From positions 620,001-684,000 of the forward strand of contig JAPYXD010000481.1 in the NCBI GenBank assembly GCA_030998225.1: 64,000 bases of DNA, read 5' to 3'. The DNA is from Diplolepis rosae. Taxonomy: Eukaryota; Arthropoda; Insecta; Hymenoptera; Diplolepididae. The notes under the pieces were generated by a model. It was not told the origin of the DNA and did no database searches. It saw only the letters and a list, made by a program, of their open reading frames with translations. Below are positions 35,159 through 47,557 of the stretch, one piece after another (the stretch's first letter is position 1; each line of letters opens with the position of its first letter). A program made the position numbers and the translations under genes.

Positions 35159-36578
35159 TCTGCCCGCTTCGAGGGCACATTCTCATCGCGCGCTTCGCGC
35201 TCCGTAATGCTCGATCGTCGCGCTGCGCGCTCCGGAATTTTTGAACGTCGCGCTTCGCGCTCCGTTCTTTCTGGACCTCGCGCTTCGCGCTGGGTCTTGT
35301 GCTCTTCACATACATTCAAGTTTATTTATTATAATTTGATAATGAAGCTCAAACCAATTTTATAATAATATCACAGATGATGTGAATTACACATTTTCTC
35401 AAAGTCACTCAATTTCTTTTTGAAATTAAGTGAAACAGGAAATTCAATTTACTTAAGGCTCTATCAGCCTTAAGGAACACATTCTCATCATAGCGCTCGC
35501 GCTTCGCGCTCGATTTTCTGTATACATTTCAGAAACTTTTTAATAAATTACATGATTAAAATAATTTATTTTCTTCCAAATCTCTCAAAAAGGAAAAACA
35601 ATCGTAGACTTTATTTAAGGAAACGATTTTGCAGAACAACGCTTATTTCGTATCTCACATATTTTGGTGAAAAAAATCGGATTTTTTTAATATTCATAAT
35701 CAAAACATAAAATATACATCCTGTACCGAAATGTCTTAATGAGAATTTGTAGACCTCATTTAGGCAAACAATTTTCCATCTAAACGTTTTTTTTTGTATC
35801 TCTCATATTTTGTCTAAAAATGGAATTTTTGAATTTTAATCGTATTTTTTGTAATTGAAACGAAAAATATATGTTTTATCAGAAACTGTGTGAGACAAAA
35901 TTTGTAGATCTTTTTAAAACGAACAACTTTGTATTCTTACGTTTTTTTCGTGTTTCGAATATTATTGCTAAAAAATTGAATTTTGGATTTTCAATAGTTT
36001 TTTTTTTAATTAAAAAGATAAATATGCATCTTATGAAAAAATGTTACAATTCAAATTTGTAGGTCTTTATTTATTTAATAATATTGTATCATAACGTTTT
36101 TTCGTATCTCGTATAATTTAACTTGAAAATGGAATTTTGATATTGAGTTTTTTCGAATTTGAATATGCTGTGACATTTCTAATTTTGATTTAATCAAAAA
36201 ATGTTATCAGGATAATTTGTAGAGATTTATGAGCACTATCAAAAACCAGTATTGAAATTTTTGATTTTTTTAAAAAATTATTTTCAAAAACACAAAAGTA
36301 GTGCTCAATCCCTCAATTTTGATTGGATGTGGCTGGTTAACGAACTTGTCCTTACTTTTTCGGCTCCGATAAAGTGTACCAAAGCTCAATTCAATCTGAT
36401 AATTCTATCGAGAGTTATGCCGCACACGACCTACAGACAGACAGACAGACACTTTCGTAAAAACCCTTTTTTCTGACTCAGGGGGTCTCAAAACGTAAAG
36501 ATTTGATGAAAATATCAAAAGTCATTTTTCACATAAAACCAATACCTTCTCATCCATGATGAGAATGTAAAAATAAAT
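35159..36578 (-). mobile_element. unclassified 'CATTCTCATCATG' repeat, copy A
   Basis: Inserted in the right arm of the outer foldback. Read on the minus strand it starts ACATTCTCATCATGGATGAG (small hairpin), then GTATTGGTTTTATG, CCCCCTGAGTCAGAAAAAAG, a GTCTGTCTGTC run, TAACGAACTTGTCC-type words (inverted) and repeated AGATACGAAAAAACG blocks. It then has a second CATGATGAGAATG, the GCGCGAAGCGCG minisatellite, and a closing hairpin GCCCTCGAAGCGGGCAGA before a T run. Copies: 38774-41242 (same orientation, split) and 44946-46387 (opposite orientation). No protein domain. Confidence 0.75.
35162..35310. repeat. GCGCTTCGCGCTCCG minisatellite
   Basis: Palindromic GC-rich units (CGCGCTTCGCGCTCCG) spaced by about 15 bases of variable sequence in otherwise AT-rich DNA. 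The minus-strand frame reads as repeated SAKR-type words; I take that as a by-product of the repeat. The matching array in copy C is at 46225-46350. Confidence 0.8.
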
Positions 36579-38773
36579 GTTGCAGCAAGAAGTAGTTTGA
36601 ATTTGAATACAAGTGCACAAGAGCGACACCATTCGGCAGTGCATGGAGGTTTTATATGCCCTCATATATATATAATCACATCAGAAGTTTTAAATAAATA
36701 TAATTATTATAATTATACTTGAAACATTCTTAATTAATTTCAGATGAAAAAAATAACTTTTTCCACAAAAAAATGAATTTCTATTTTCTATAAACAAAAT
36801 AAGTTCAAAATAAGCACGAAAGAGGTTATATAGATGCAAAGCTAGTGAAATTATAAAATTCTGTATCTTTTTTAATTTTGACCACCAAAACATAAAAGCC
36901 ACCACCTAACGACCACCAAACGACCACCAAACGATTCGACATCAAATTTTTGAAAAACATTAAAGTGTAGTGCAAGCGTGAAGTTAGCACTACAATTTTC
37001 AAAATTTTATATTTTTTTTATTTTCAACCACCAAACATTAAAAAACACCACCTAACGACCACCAAACAACCACCAAACGACTCCAAAAGAAATTTTTGGA
37101 AAACTTTAAAAAGTGTAGTGCAAGCGTGAAGTTAGCACTACAATTTTCAAAATTTTATATTTTTTTATTTTCAACCACCAAACATTAAAAACCACCACCT
37201 AACGACCACCAGAGATGAGCTGGGAGATTGCTAAAGTAATGGAATAAGAGAATTTCACAAAAGTGGGCTGATAAACGCGCCCTCTGAACGCGTTGCGCAA
37301 AAGGTGTACTTTGCGCGTCGGTAAATAATGAAAGTTAGAAAATCCAGAAATGATTATCATCAGAATTTCTTTGGAGGGGCAGCGGTGCGCGCTGCCCCTG
37401 TTTCTTCCTCGTCGCTCTTGCACGTGAGAACGGCTCGTCCCACTTCTCCTTATTCTCCTCGCTTCCTTCATGCAATGCTATTTTTAGATTTCACGCTTTC
37501 GGTTATCGAGTCGGAATTGAGAATTGTGTATTTCTGTCGAAACCGTGCAGAAGAGGCGCGAAGCAGACAACAATTTCAAATTTACGAAGTATGTTATTTA
37601 AGAAACAACTCTTTTTTCCGATATTTTGGAAAAAATCTGCCTAAAATAAAAATCTGAAATAACGTCTGAAATTTTATAAGCATTTGAACACTTCAAAAAT
37701 AAACTTTCAGTAAATTTTGATGCCAATAAATGTTCCAAATTTGAATCAATATATATTTTCCTATTCAAATTTCCAAACTTCTTATCAATTTTGTACATTT
37801 AAAAACTTTTTAGTTAGAGAGATATTTTCTATTAAGAAGAGATAAACATAAAATTCAAGTTTAAAATTTACATTCTCAGTTTTATGTTAGAAATATTTTC
37901 ATCTTACATTTTTGTAGCCTAAGCACAGACTTTTCATTAAAAAAATGAAATGGTCTATGGAAAGGAAAAATTTTCTAACAGATGTGGATAAATTAGAAAG
38001 CTAAAATATGTGTTCATTAATATCTTCATATGAATATGTAAATATTTATCGATATTAAATTTTACATAAAAATTTTTGTCCGAAGTGTTCAAATCTTGTT
38101 ACAATATGACAAGATCATATGGACGAATTCAATTTTTTTAATGAAATATTTTGTAATTTTTAATTTGTCTGTTCTTCTGAAATCGGAGGAAGATTTGAAC
38201 AGTAAACAACAAATTTTCCAATAGAATTCAAGGTCAATAAATGCTTAAAGTTTTATATTAAAATTTTAATTACAAAATTTTGAAGCTTTGTAACTATAAC
38301 ATTTTTTGGAATTTACATCTTCTACATGACAATTTGTATATATATATAAATTACCGTCGGAAATTACAGGTTGACCTGGAGTTTCAACTTTCGTTAAAGT
38401 GATTTATTTTATAGAAAGATATTACAAAAGAAATTTTAATTTAGAAATCTTTGAAGGAAATTAATAAGTATGTAAAAAAATTAAAATTTTAAAAGATTTT
38501 TTTTATTATGTCTTCATAGTGATTTGTTAACCTAATTAAAATATTTTTAGAAAGTCTTTTCTGCATTCTATATGCTGGGGTTGAACATGTTACAAAAAGT
38601 CGTGTAATTTTAAAAATGTGTATCCCCATACCGATGAAATCTTAAAGTGTGCTTTTCGATAAAATATTGGATATAATATATTTTACTTTTGAATAATCAA
38701 ACCTTTTATTTATACTTATATATTGAAATTTTCATTTAAAATATGTTATGTATTCTGAAGGTTTTTTCAAAAA

Positions 38774-41242
38774 ATCAGCCTTAAAGAATACATTCTTATC
38801 ATGACACTTGCGCTTCGCGCTCGATTTTCTGTATACATTTCTGTAACTTTCTAATAATTTAAAAGATTACAAAAAATCTATTTTCTTCCAAATATTTAAA
38901 AAAGGAAAACGATTTTTTGTATTATCGCTTAATTTGTATCTCACATATTTTGGTTCAAAAATGGAATTTCTTATTTTCAATAGTGTTTTTTTAAAACCAA
39001 AACATAAAATATACATTTTGTCAAAAAATGTCCTACTGAGAATTTGTAGACCTCATTTAGGCAAATAATTTTCCATCTCAACGTTTTTTTCGTATGTCAC
39101 ATATTTTGTTCAAATAATGGAATTTTTGAATTTTAATCGTATTTTTTAAAATTAAAATGAAAAATATGCGTTTTATCAGAAACTATATCTGAAAATATTT
39201 CACATATTTTAGTTAAAAAATTGAATTTCGTATTTTCAATGGTATTTTTTTTTTTAATTAAAAAGAAAAATATACATCTTATGAAAAAATGTTGCAGTTC
39301 AAACTTAGATCTTTATATCATATAGGTTTGGTTTCGTCGGTCTTGTGGTCAATAAAACAACATTCTGTAAAAAACTCCTTCATTATATTTGGTCAAAAAT
39401 TCTCCTATGTTTCAACCTCACTGCGAGTCTTTTTCAAGGAATATATATGTCACTAAAAATTGAACAAATCAATTTACAATCAAATTTCTTTTTCCAAAGA
39501 GAACAATTTTATGTTGTGTTGATATAATAAATAAGTACTTAGATATTACAAATAAACGAAAGCACACATGAAGATTCAGTCTTAATATTCGTGAAAATGT
39601 CATTAAAATTAAAGCCTTAAAGATTGAGGGCTTCAATAATTTAAAATTACATTATAATACGGTGTGTAAGTACAATCCGATGAAGCAACGCAAACTGTAT
39701 GATAGAGAGACGAAGATACGATAAATTGAATTAAATTCACCAATGAAAAGTGTGCTAAAGCTTGAGAACACAAACTTGAAAATCATATGTTAAATAATTT
39801 CATGGCAAATTCGATTAATATTCATAATTTCAGCCTTATAATTTATTGAAATATTAATATTTTTAAATTAATTAGTTGAGTTTGAAATTTTTGTCACTGC
39901 CTACATTATCGGAGGATCACTAGTCGCGTATCAGATAGGATACGTTGTCGACAGGTGTCCTCGTAGACAATTTCAAACTCTTATATCGCAAATAATGCAA
40001 ATAAATTCAATATTTAAAGAATTTAAAAATCTTTCTGTGGAAAAAAATCCCAGCGCAGTCGAAAACGTCATTTTTTCCACAGAAAGATTTTCAAATTCTT
40101 TAAACATTAATATTTTTATTGATATAAATTGATTCAATAATTTTTCTTTAATGTTGTTTTATTGACCCTAAGACCGACGAAACCAAACCTATATATGATA
40201 TAATAATATAACGGTCGAAGAAATGGTCATCCGTTCTTTATAAAGGAAAAAAAAACAAACAAAAATGCTAGCCTGTTGTTTACAAATTTCTAAGTTTTCC
40301 GTTCATTTTATCCGGTTTTCTATATACAGTGAATTCTACATATTTTTTCCAATTCGTGTTGTTGCTTACTGGACTTCTTCATTTTGAATTGCAAGCAATG
40401 AGATAAGTTTTTGAGTTTCATTATTATCCTTATTTTAACTATCTTCTACATTTTTATCTTTTACGAAAATTTTGAATTAATCTTTTAATTTATGGCACTG
40501 AAGAGGGCCCCATATGTGGCCGAAACGTTTGCTTTCTCTCTTTTATTGCGTTTTTTATCGTAAGTAGCATTGATAATATTAATAGAAGAAAATAAAAAGA
40601 GGCTGACTCAATGCCAAAAAAATGAGAAATTAACAAAAATTCTGTGAATTTTGGGTCAATATAATAGCAGACATGTCATCAAACATGTCACTTTACAGTT
40701 ATTACTGTTGTAGATCTTTATGTAGTAAACCATTTTTTATCATAACTTATATTCGTATCTCGTATAATTTAACTGGAAAATGGATATTGACTTTTTTCAA
40801 GTTTTAATATACTGTAACTTTCTTAAATTTATTTTAATTGCAAAATATTATCAGGATAATTAGTAGAGATTTACGAGAATTATCAGAAACCAGTCTTAAA
40901 AATTTTGATTTTTTCATAAAGTTTTTTTCAAAAACACAAAAGATGCTCCTATTTTGACAATTTTTGTCGGATGTAGCGGGTTAACGAACTTGTCTTTACT
41001 TTTTCAGCTGCGATAATGTATGCATAAGCTTAAGTCAATCCGACAATTTTTTTCTATCCAGAGTTATCGAGTATATGACCTATTACTACTGCAGACGGAC
41101 AGACAGACAGACAGACAGACACTTTCGTAAAAACCGCTTTTTCTGACTCAGGGGATCTCAAAACGTAATGATTTGACGAAAATTCCGAAAATTATTTTTC
41201 ACATAAAACCAAAACCTTAATTCTCATATGCGATGAGAATCT
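38774..41242 (-). mobile_element. unclassified 'CATTCTCATCATG' repeat, copy B, split
   Basis: 38774-39324 and 40190-41242 together match copy A from ATCAGCCTTAA to the terminal GATGAGAAT. The minisatellite half is absent. Interrupted by the TIR element at 39325-40189. Contains the ACAGACAGACAGACAGACAC run at about 41099-41121. Confidence 0.75.
39325..40189. mobile_element. TIR element (GGTTTGGTTTCGTCGG family)
   Basis: 865 bp with ~37-base imperfect inverted ends GGTTTGGTTTCGTCGGTCTT (39325) / AAGACCGACGAAACCAAACC (ending 40189), flanked by TATA on both sides. Inside are a palindrome around TTTCTGTGGAAAAAA / TTTTTTCCACAGAAA (40034-40090) and GATCACTAGTCGCGTATCAG, both shared with 33412-33675. 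No coding sequence. Youngest layer of the nest. Confidence 0.75.
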
Positions 41243-42080
41243 AAAAGACATCAAATTTAGATCTTTCTTAATAATATTAATAACTCTAAAATTAATTAAC
41301 ATTGTCAAAAGTCTGTAGTCTCATTTCAAAGGTAAGTTTTCATAGTATTTTTCTAACTAATTAAGATGTTTTTGGAATTTTTCTGCTAGATTCTGCTCTA
41401 GAATCAAACATGGTAATGAAAAATCATCAAATTTCAAATGATGATTGTACTACATTCATTTGAAGAATTCAAAAAATCTAAACTATCAATATTTTGATAA
41501 AAATTTCTAAATTTATTAAAATATGATATACATCGATTTTTAAAAACTTCTTGAAGAAGCTACATATTTTAAAAATTGCATGACTTTTTTGAATTCTGTT
41601 CAACCCCAAGATAGAATCCAGAAAAGAATTTCTAAAAATATTTTGATTAGGTTAAGAAATCACTATGAAGACATACTGAAAAAACCTTTTGAAATCTAAA
41701 TCTAAATTAAAATTTCTTTTGTAATATCTTTCTATAAAATAAAACACTTTGACGAAAGTTGAAACTCCAGGTCAATCTGTAATTTCCGATGGTAGTTTAT
41801 ATATATGTATACATACGAATTGTCATGTAAAAGATGTTAAATTCCCAAAAATTGTATTCAATGTATTTTATTTTTTAGTAACCGTTTGTTGACTTAGCTT
41901 CATATCAAGAAAAGTTTGAGGTGTAAATTCACATATAATTTATGTATTTTCTTAAATCAGCAAACACTTCATTTACATTCATCTATTGAAATTGCCATAT
42001 GTATAAGATGTTTCATACTTCAAAACATTTAAGGTGTAAATTTATAATGCAAATTCAGATATAATTTATGTACTTTCTTC

Positions 42081-42752
42081 GTAGTTTATCTTCAAAAATT
42101 AGATCTTAGGTAGAAAAAGATAATTTTTCTTCCAAATATAGAAAAATTATTATTGAAGAGATCATTTCAAAGAAAAGAGATTAATTTCCAAGAAAAATAT
42201 TTGAAGCATTAGAAAAAATAAATTTAACAAATGTTAGTTTTACCCCGACTTTTTTTCTTATCCCTTCATATACCAAATTAAAAAAAAATGATGTGATTCA
42301 AATAAATCAGGAATCGTTTTTTTCAGGCAAAAGACCTAATACAACCTAGCCGTTTCCATATTTCTAAAATGAATAAGTTTTTACCAAATTCAGTAATTTT
42401 TTTACAAGAATTTTGTTTTGGAAAATTTATTTTTAATGGTTTCAGCCATTGAAGAATTTATTATAATTTCCAAAAAATGGAAACGGTTAAGTTGTAGAAA
42501 GCCTTTTTCTTAAAAAAATTATCCGTGATTTCACAGAATCACATCATTTTCTAAAATTTGGTATGAAGCGATAAGAAAACAAGTCCGGGTAAAAATAAAA
42601 TTTGTTAAATGCATTATTTGTTTATGTTTTAATTTTTTTTTCATGGAAACTCATCTCTTTTCTTCCAAATGATCTCTTCAATAATAATATTGCTATTCTT
42701 GAAAAAAAATTTATCTATTTTTGCCTGAAGTCTAATTTTTGTGGATGAACTA
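42081..42752. mobile_element. foldback element, copy 2 (TTAGACCTCAGGC family)
   Basis: Diverged copy of 26672-27301: AAAATTAGATCTTAGG at about 42095 against CCTGAAGTCTAATTTT near 42740, with shared AATAATAATATTGCTATTCT and AAACGGTTAAGTTGTAGAAA words and an inverted ~300-bp arm. Confidence 0.7.
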
Positions 42753-43846
42753 CCTGTAATCAGCAAAAACTTCATTTACATTTATTTATCGAAATTTTCA
42801 TACAAAAGATGTTACCTATTATGAAAATGTTCAAACCCTTCATTTTTGAAACTTGTATCTCATCTTGAATGATATCTTATTATAAAATATTCTCTACATA
42901 ATTTAAAAAAAAATGCTGAAATCGATATTTTGTTTCGAATCTTTAAGCATTTATTGACTTTAAATTTCATTAAAAAATTATTTTTCAAGTATTTAAATGA
43001 TCTTAAAATTTCACAAAATCTTTTAGAAACTTATTTCAGATCAATATTTTTCAAAGTATATAGAAAAAAAGTGTAATTTTTTTAATGTTATATTCCGTAA
43101 TTTTGAATTTTGCGTCTATTTCGCGCCTCCTTTGCATGAAGTACGAGAAAAATACAATTTCTGATTTTAACTCGATAACAGACAGCGTGAAATTGAAGCG
43201 ATTTAGCGAGGATACACTGACATGACGCGCTTTATTGTGTGTGTTCCCACATATTATTGTAGCAGTGCGGACCTTTAATTTTAGTTCGAAAAAGCAACGG
43301 AAAAAGCTTTACGCAATTGGGGGCGCTGCAAAAGTGATAAACAGTAGCTCTGTTTTACCCTTCAAGTAGTAGCATGAACTTTCATTTTAGTTCCCAAGAG
43401 CATTTCGCAATAGGGCGCGCTGCGGAAAATCACTCGAAATTAAATACATTACTTTAGCAATCTCCCAACTCATCTCTGCGACCACCAAACGATTCCAAAA
43501 ATAAAAAGTACGATATTTAATAGTTGCAGTGCTAACTTCACAGACATACATTCTTCAAATCTTTCAAAACAAACGGTCATCATAACCTACAAATTTATGA
43601 CATTTTATTTTATATTAAAAAATTAAAAGAATGACTAGCGACAAGTAGGTACTCAAAAAAAGCGGAAATAAATTTTGCACTTGAAAAATATAATTATTGA
43701 TAAATTTATGACTTACTTTTACGCTAGAAAATTTTGTTTCATCAATTTCCCAATGATTCCCATATATTTCTTTCGTCCAAGACCAACCTAACTTACAGTC
43801 TATCCCTACCACATGGCCTGTGACGTCAACTTGGTTATCTCAATTG

Positions 43847-44945
43847 AAGGCTGAGCCGCCATAATTACTTAGATTGATTACAAAGTACGTTGCGGTAAAT
43901 TCAAATATAGTAAAAAGGGAAAAGTGTAAATATTACAGAAACAATATGAAATCCATGCTTTTTTACCGGTATTAGTATTGATAGCACACATAATTAAACT
44001 AATTAAATGAAATTCATTAAATAATACTAAAATATAACTCGGCAATATTTATTATTATGGTATATAATGTTGTATATATTTAAATGGGCATATGTATTTA
44101 TTCCTTAACTATAATTAAATATAAATTTATTATAAATTTATCAAATATAGATTACAGAATTCAACAAGTAAACGTACCTTGGAGTAGTGTAAAAATTATC
44201 TCACGTTCTGAACGTGAATTATTATTAATAGTCACATATAATAACTATTTTAATCACTGAAAGAAGTGATAGAAATAATTTTAAATATATACAAAAATTA
44301 TAAACTATTGTATTTTGGTCGTTTACGAAGATTTTAATTTATTAGAAAATAATAAAATTGGAAAAGAAACAAACCCTAAGATGTAATAAATACTGAATGC
44401 AGATATTACATGAAAATTAAGTATGTACATGCTGTGACCAGTATGTTACTAAATAATAGAATCCAATTCTATAAAATGTCAAACTAAAGTAGTGACTAAT
44501 TCAACACCTTAATTTTTAAACTACATTCAAAAGTAATAAATAAACAATTCTTAAAAGAAAACAATGAAAAGTTTTTTTCTTAACTCATTGGCGTTGCCAA
44601 CTCATTTGGCGAGTTAAGTGATATCTGATAAGACATTTAAAAATTAGCGATCAAAAGGACTTACCACTCATCATCCTATCATTCTGCGTTCTCACATTCT
44701 TATTTTTCACTTTTCGGAAATGACCATTAGAATAATCACTCCCGCATTAAACACATAATCCTTTTTGAGGTTTGTTGATATCCGAAGGATGCAGCAGTCC
44801 AAGATCCAAGTTCAGGGATTTTAGCCGTTTCCAGATCCAGAGGCAGATTCCAGATCCAGGTCCAGGTCCAACGATGGATCGCACTTCGCGTACGACCGCT
44901 CCGAGAGTTTGTATAAACTTTTGTAATATTTATTATTCATTTTTT
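43847..44945. other. no gene recognised
   Basis: AT-rich up to about 44760, then a short Gln/Pro-like CAGATCCAGG-type repeat (about 44800-44875). Nothing with a domain. Confidence 0.45.
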
Positions 44946-46387
44946 ACATTCTCATCATGGATGAGAAGGTATTGGTTTTATGTGAAAAATGACTTTTGAA
45001 ATTTTTATCAAATCTTTACGTTTTGAGACCCCCTGAGTCAGAAAAAACAGTTTGTACGAAAGTGTCTGTCTGTCTGTCTGTCTGTAGGTCGTGTGCGGCA
45101 TAACTCTTGATAGAATCATCAGATTGAATTGAGCTTTGGTACACTTTATCGGAGCCGAAAAAGTAAGGACAAGTTCGTTAACCAGCCACATCCAATCAAA
45201 ATTGAGGGATTGAGCACTACTTTTGCGTTTTTTAAAATAACTTTTTGAAAAAATCAAAAATTTTAACACTGGTTTTTGATAGTGCTCATAAATCTCTAAA
45301 AATTATCCTGATAACATTTTTTGATTAAATCAAAATTAGAAATGTTACAGCATATTCAAATTCGAAAAAAGTCAATATCAAAATTCCATTTTCCAGTTAA
45401 ATTATACGAGATACGAAAAAACGTTATATTACAATATTATTGAATACATAAAGACCTACAAATTTGAATTGTAACATTTTTTCATAAGATGCATATTTTT
45501 CTTTTTAATTAAAAAAAAAACTATTGAAAATCCAAAATTCATTTTTTTAACAATAATATGTAAAATACGAAAAAAAACGTAACAATACAAAGTTGTTCGT
45601 TTCAAAAAGATCTACAAATTTTGTCTAATGCAGTTTCTGGTAAAACATATATTTTTCGTTTTAATTCCAAAAAATACGTTTAAAATTCAAAAATTCCATT
45701 TTTTAGACAAAATGTGTGAGATACAAAAAAAACGTTTATTTGGAAAATTGTTTGCGTAAATGAGGTTTACAAATTCTTATTAAGACATTTCGGGACAGGA
45801 TGTATATTTTATGTTTTGATTTTTAATATTAAAAAAATTCGATTTTTTTCACCAAAATATGTGAGATACGAAATAAGCGTTGTTCTGCAAAATCGTTTCC
45901 TTAAATAAAGTCTACGATTGTTTTTCCTTTTTGAGAGATTTGGAAGAAAATAAATTATTTTAATCATGTAATTTATTAAAAAGTTACTGAAATGTATACA
46001 GAAAATCGAGCGCGAAGCGCGAGCGCCATGATGAGAATGTGTTCCTTAAGGCTGATAGAGCCTTAAGTAAATTGAATTTCCTGTTTTACTTAATTTCAAA
46101 AAGAAATTGAGTGACTTTGAGAAAATGTGTAATTCACATCATCTGTGATATAATTATAAAATTAGTTTTAGCTTCAGTATCAAATTATAAGAAATAAACT
46201 TAAATGTATGCGGAGAGCACAAGACCGAGCGCGAAGCGCGACTTTCAAAAATTTCGGAGCGCGTCGCGCGACGATCGAATATTACGGAGCGCGAAGCGCG
46301 ACGATCGAATCGCGCGCCCTAGACGCGCTCAAACTTCCGAGCGAAGCGAGCTGCGCGCGATGAGAATGTGCCCGCAAAGCGGGCAGA
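44946..46387 (+). mobile_element. unclassified 'CATTCTCATCATG' repeat, copy C (fullest)
   Basis: Begins ACATTCTCATCATGGATGAG and ends at the hairpin CCCGCAAAGCGGGCAGA before a T run (46371-46387). Carries the GTCTGTCTGTCTGTCTGTAG run at 45064, a second CATGATGAGAATG at about 46027-46040 and the GCGCGAAGCGCG minisatellite (46225-46350). It matches copy A over its whole length in the opposite orientation, so the two can pair. Confidence 0.75.
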
Positions 46388-46948
46388 TTTTTTTCTATCT
46401 ATCTATTTATTCATCAAATTTGTGATATGCTTCAGGATTCTCGACTGGAAATTTCTTCTCTATTTTCTTTGAACAGAGGTAGCTATCACTGGTTTATAGA
46501 TGAGTTCAATTACTGTTTATTTATTTATTGCATCTTAAAATGTCAAAAGAAATTTTTTTTTCCACTGTTGTTGTAGATTTTAAATAAAGTTTTGTCAATA
46601 ACAATCTATCTTCACTTATTAAATTTATTATTATTATTATTATATTTCTCTATACAGATGGTGAGAAGAAAGAAAAGAGAACAAATTTACACCAACATAA
46701 AAAAAAGTTTTCAACAAGTTTTTTTTTCAATATCACTATCACTATAGTATAAGTTTTTCTTTTTTATTTCTGATTTACTGTTTTTGATTTTCTGCACTTC
46801 CGAACTGACCGAATATTTTTCAAAGTATCCCACCGCTGTCACCAGAAAATTATATGTGATGATCCAATCACAGGACTCGTTAATAATCGAATCGAAAGGT
46901 CGATTATAACGAGTTTAAAGACGGTTAAGATTGAGCTCGGACTTGAAG

Positions 46949-47110
46949 CAGTGTTCGCAGAACGTGGACGTAAACGTCACCCACTATAGATGCTTCGAGC
47001 TCATTGTGTCTTCCTCATTCAACCAACCTATGGCAGTGGAGCGAGGAAGTAGCCATGAGCTGGTAGGATCCATGGTGGGGGCCGTTTACGTCCACGTTCT
47101 GCGAACAGTG
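46949..47110. mobile_element. 162-bp hAT-type MITE with perfect 8-bp duplication
   Basis: ACTTGAAG at 46941-46948 and 47111-47118 flanks ends CAGTGTTCGCAGAACGTGGA and (inverted) CACTGTTCGCAGAACGTGGA, 28-base repeats with one mismatch. The open frame 46931-47116 is a by-product. Confidence 0.9.
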
Positions 47111-47557
47111 ACTTGAAGTCTAAGCCATCGGTCGGCCTATGAAAATAGGTAGAGGAGTGATTGAAAACTTAAAGATTACACACTAAAACTGAGGTTTCTT
47201 ATTTTCAATATTAAAGAACATAAAAGACACGCACAAAACAAAACTTCTACTTTCAATCACAGAAAATGGTCTGACCAGGGAGGGACCTTCAGAGTCTTTT
47301 TACCTTAAAGTTCCGACTCGATTATTTGAATTTTGGGGCGTAAGTAATCGGTCTGATTGGTTCATTTTAGGTTTTAGTCGTTTTTGATACTTTTGATAGG
47401 ATGAGAATTCTCCCCTAAGAAAAGTGAGGGCGGTTACAGCTCTGTCCAATAGTGGGCGTCGGGCCCACGTGCGTTCCTAGCATCTCAACTGCAGCCACTT
47501 GAGAGTGTCAAGTTACAATTTCCATATTGACTCCACGGGTCCATTACTGGTCACATA

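Larger units (their letters stand above)
37211..43478. mobile_element. inner foldback element (6.3 kb), inserted in the outer one
   Basis: AGAGATGAGCTGGGAGATTG and CTAAAGTAATG at 37211 pair with CATTACTTTAGCAATCTCCC, AACTCATCTCT ending at about 43478. Flanking CGACCAC on both sides suggests a 7-8-bp duplication, though the target is itself repetitive. Arms continue inward: 38370-38600 (AGGTTGACCTGGAGTTTCAA; GGGGTTGAAC) pairs with 41590-41790, and 38230-38260 (GGTCAATAAATGCTTAAAG) with 42950-42970. The right arm carries the foldback 42081-42752; the loop is copy B of the CATTCTC repeat. A ~70-bp piece at 37384-37455 matches the MITE at 47.6 kb. No transposase recognised. Confidence 0.7.
31543..43846. 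mobile_element. giant outer foldback element (12.3 kb with its inserts)
   Basis: The ends CAATTGAGATAACCAAGTTG (31543) and its exact inverse at 43827-43846 open long arms. The left arm, 31543 to about 32740, is continuous. The right arm is in three pieces read inward: 43846-43480, 37210-36585 and 35155-34970. The gaps are later insertions (37211-43478 and 35159-36578). Matching blocks: GTAGGGATAGACTGTAAGTT, GGTCATCATAACCTACAAAT, ACGACCACCAAACGA and GTCAAAATCCCTGTCCTATT. Stripped of inserts it is about 4.6 kb, with about 1.2-kb arms. No transposase seen. CAATTG or AATT may be the duplicated target, but this palindrome is ambiguous. Confidence 0.75.

Noticed and set aside
46204..46425. Open frame with repeated SAKRD-type words as a protein gene (and its counterpart at 35052-35315)
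   Set aside because: Produced by a GC-rich palindromic minisatellite inside a repeat; composition and frame are explained by the DNA repeat.
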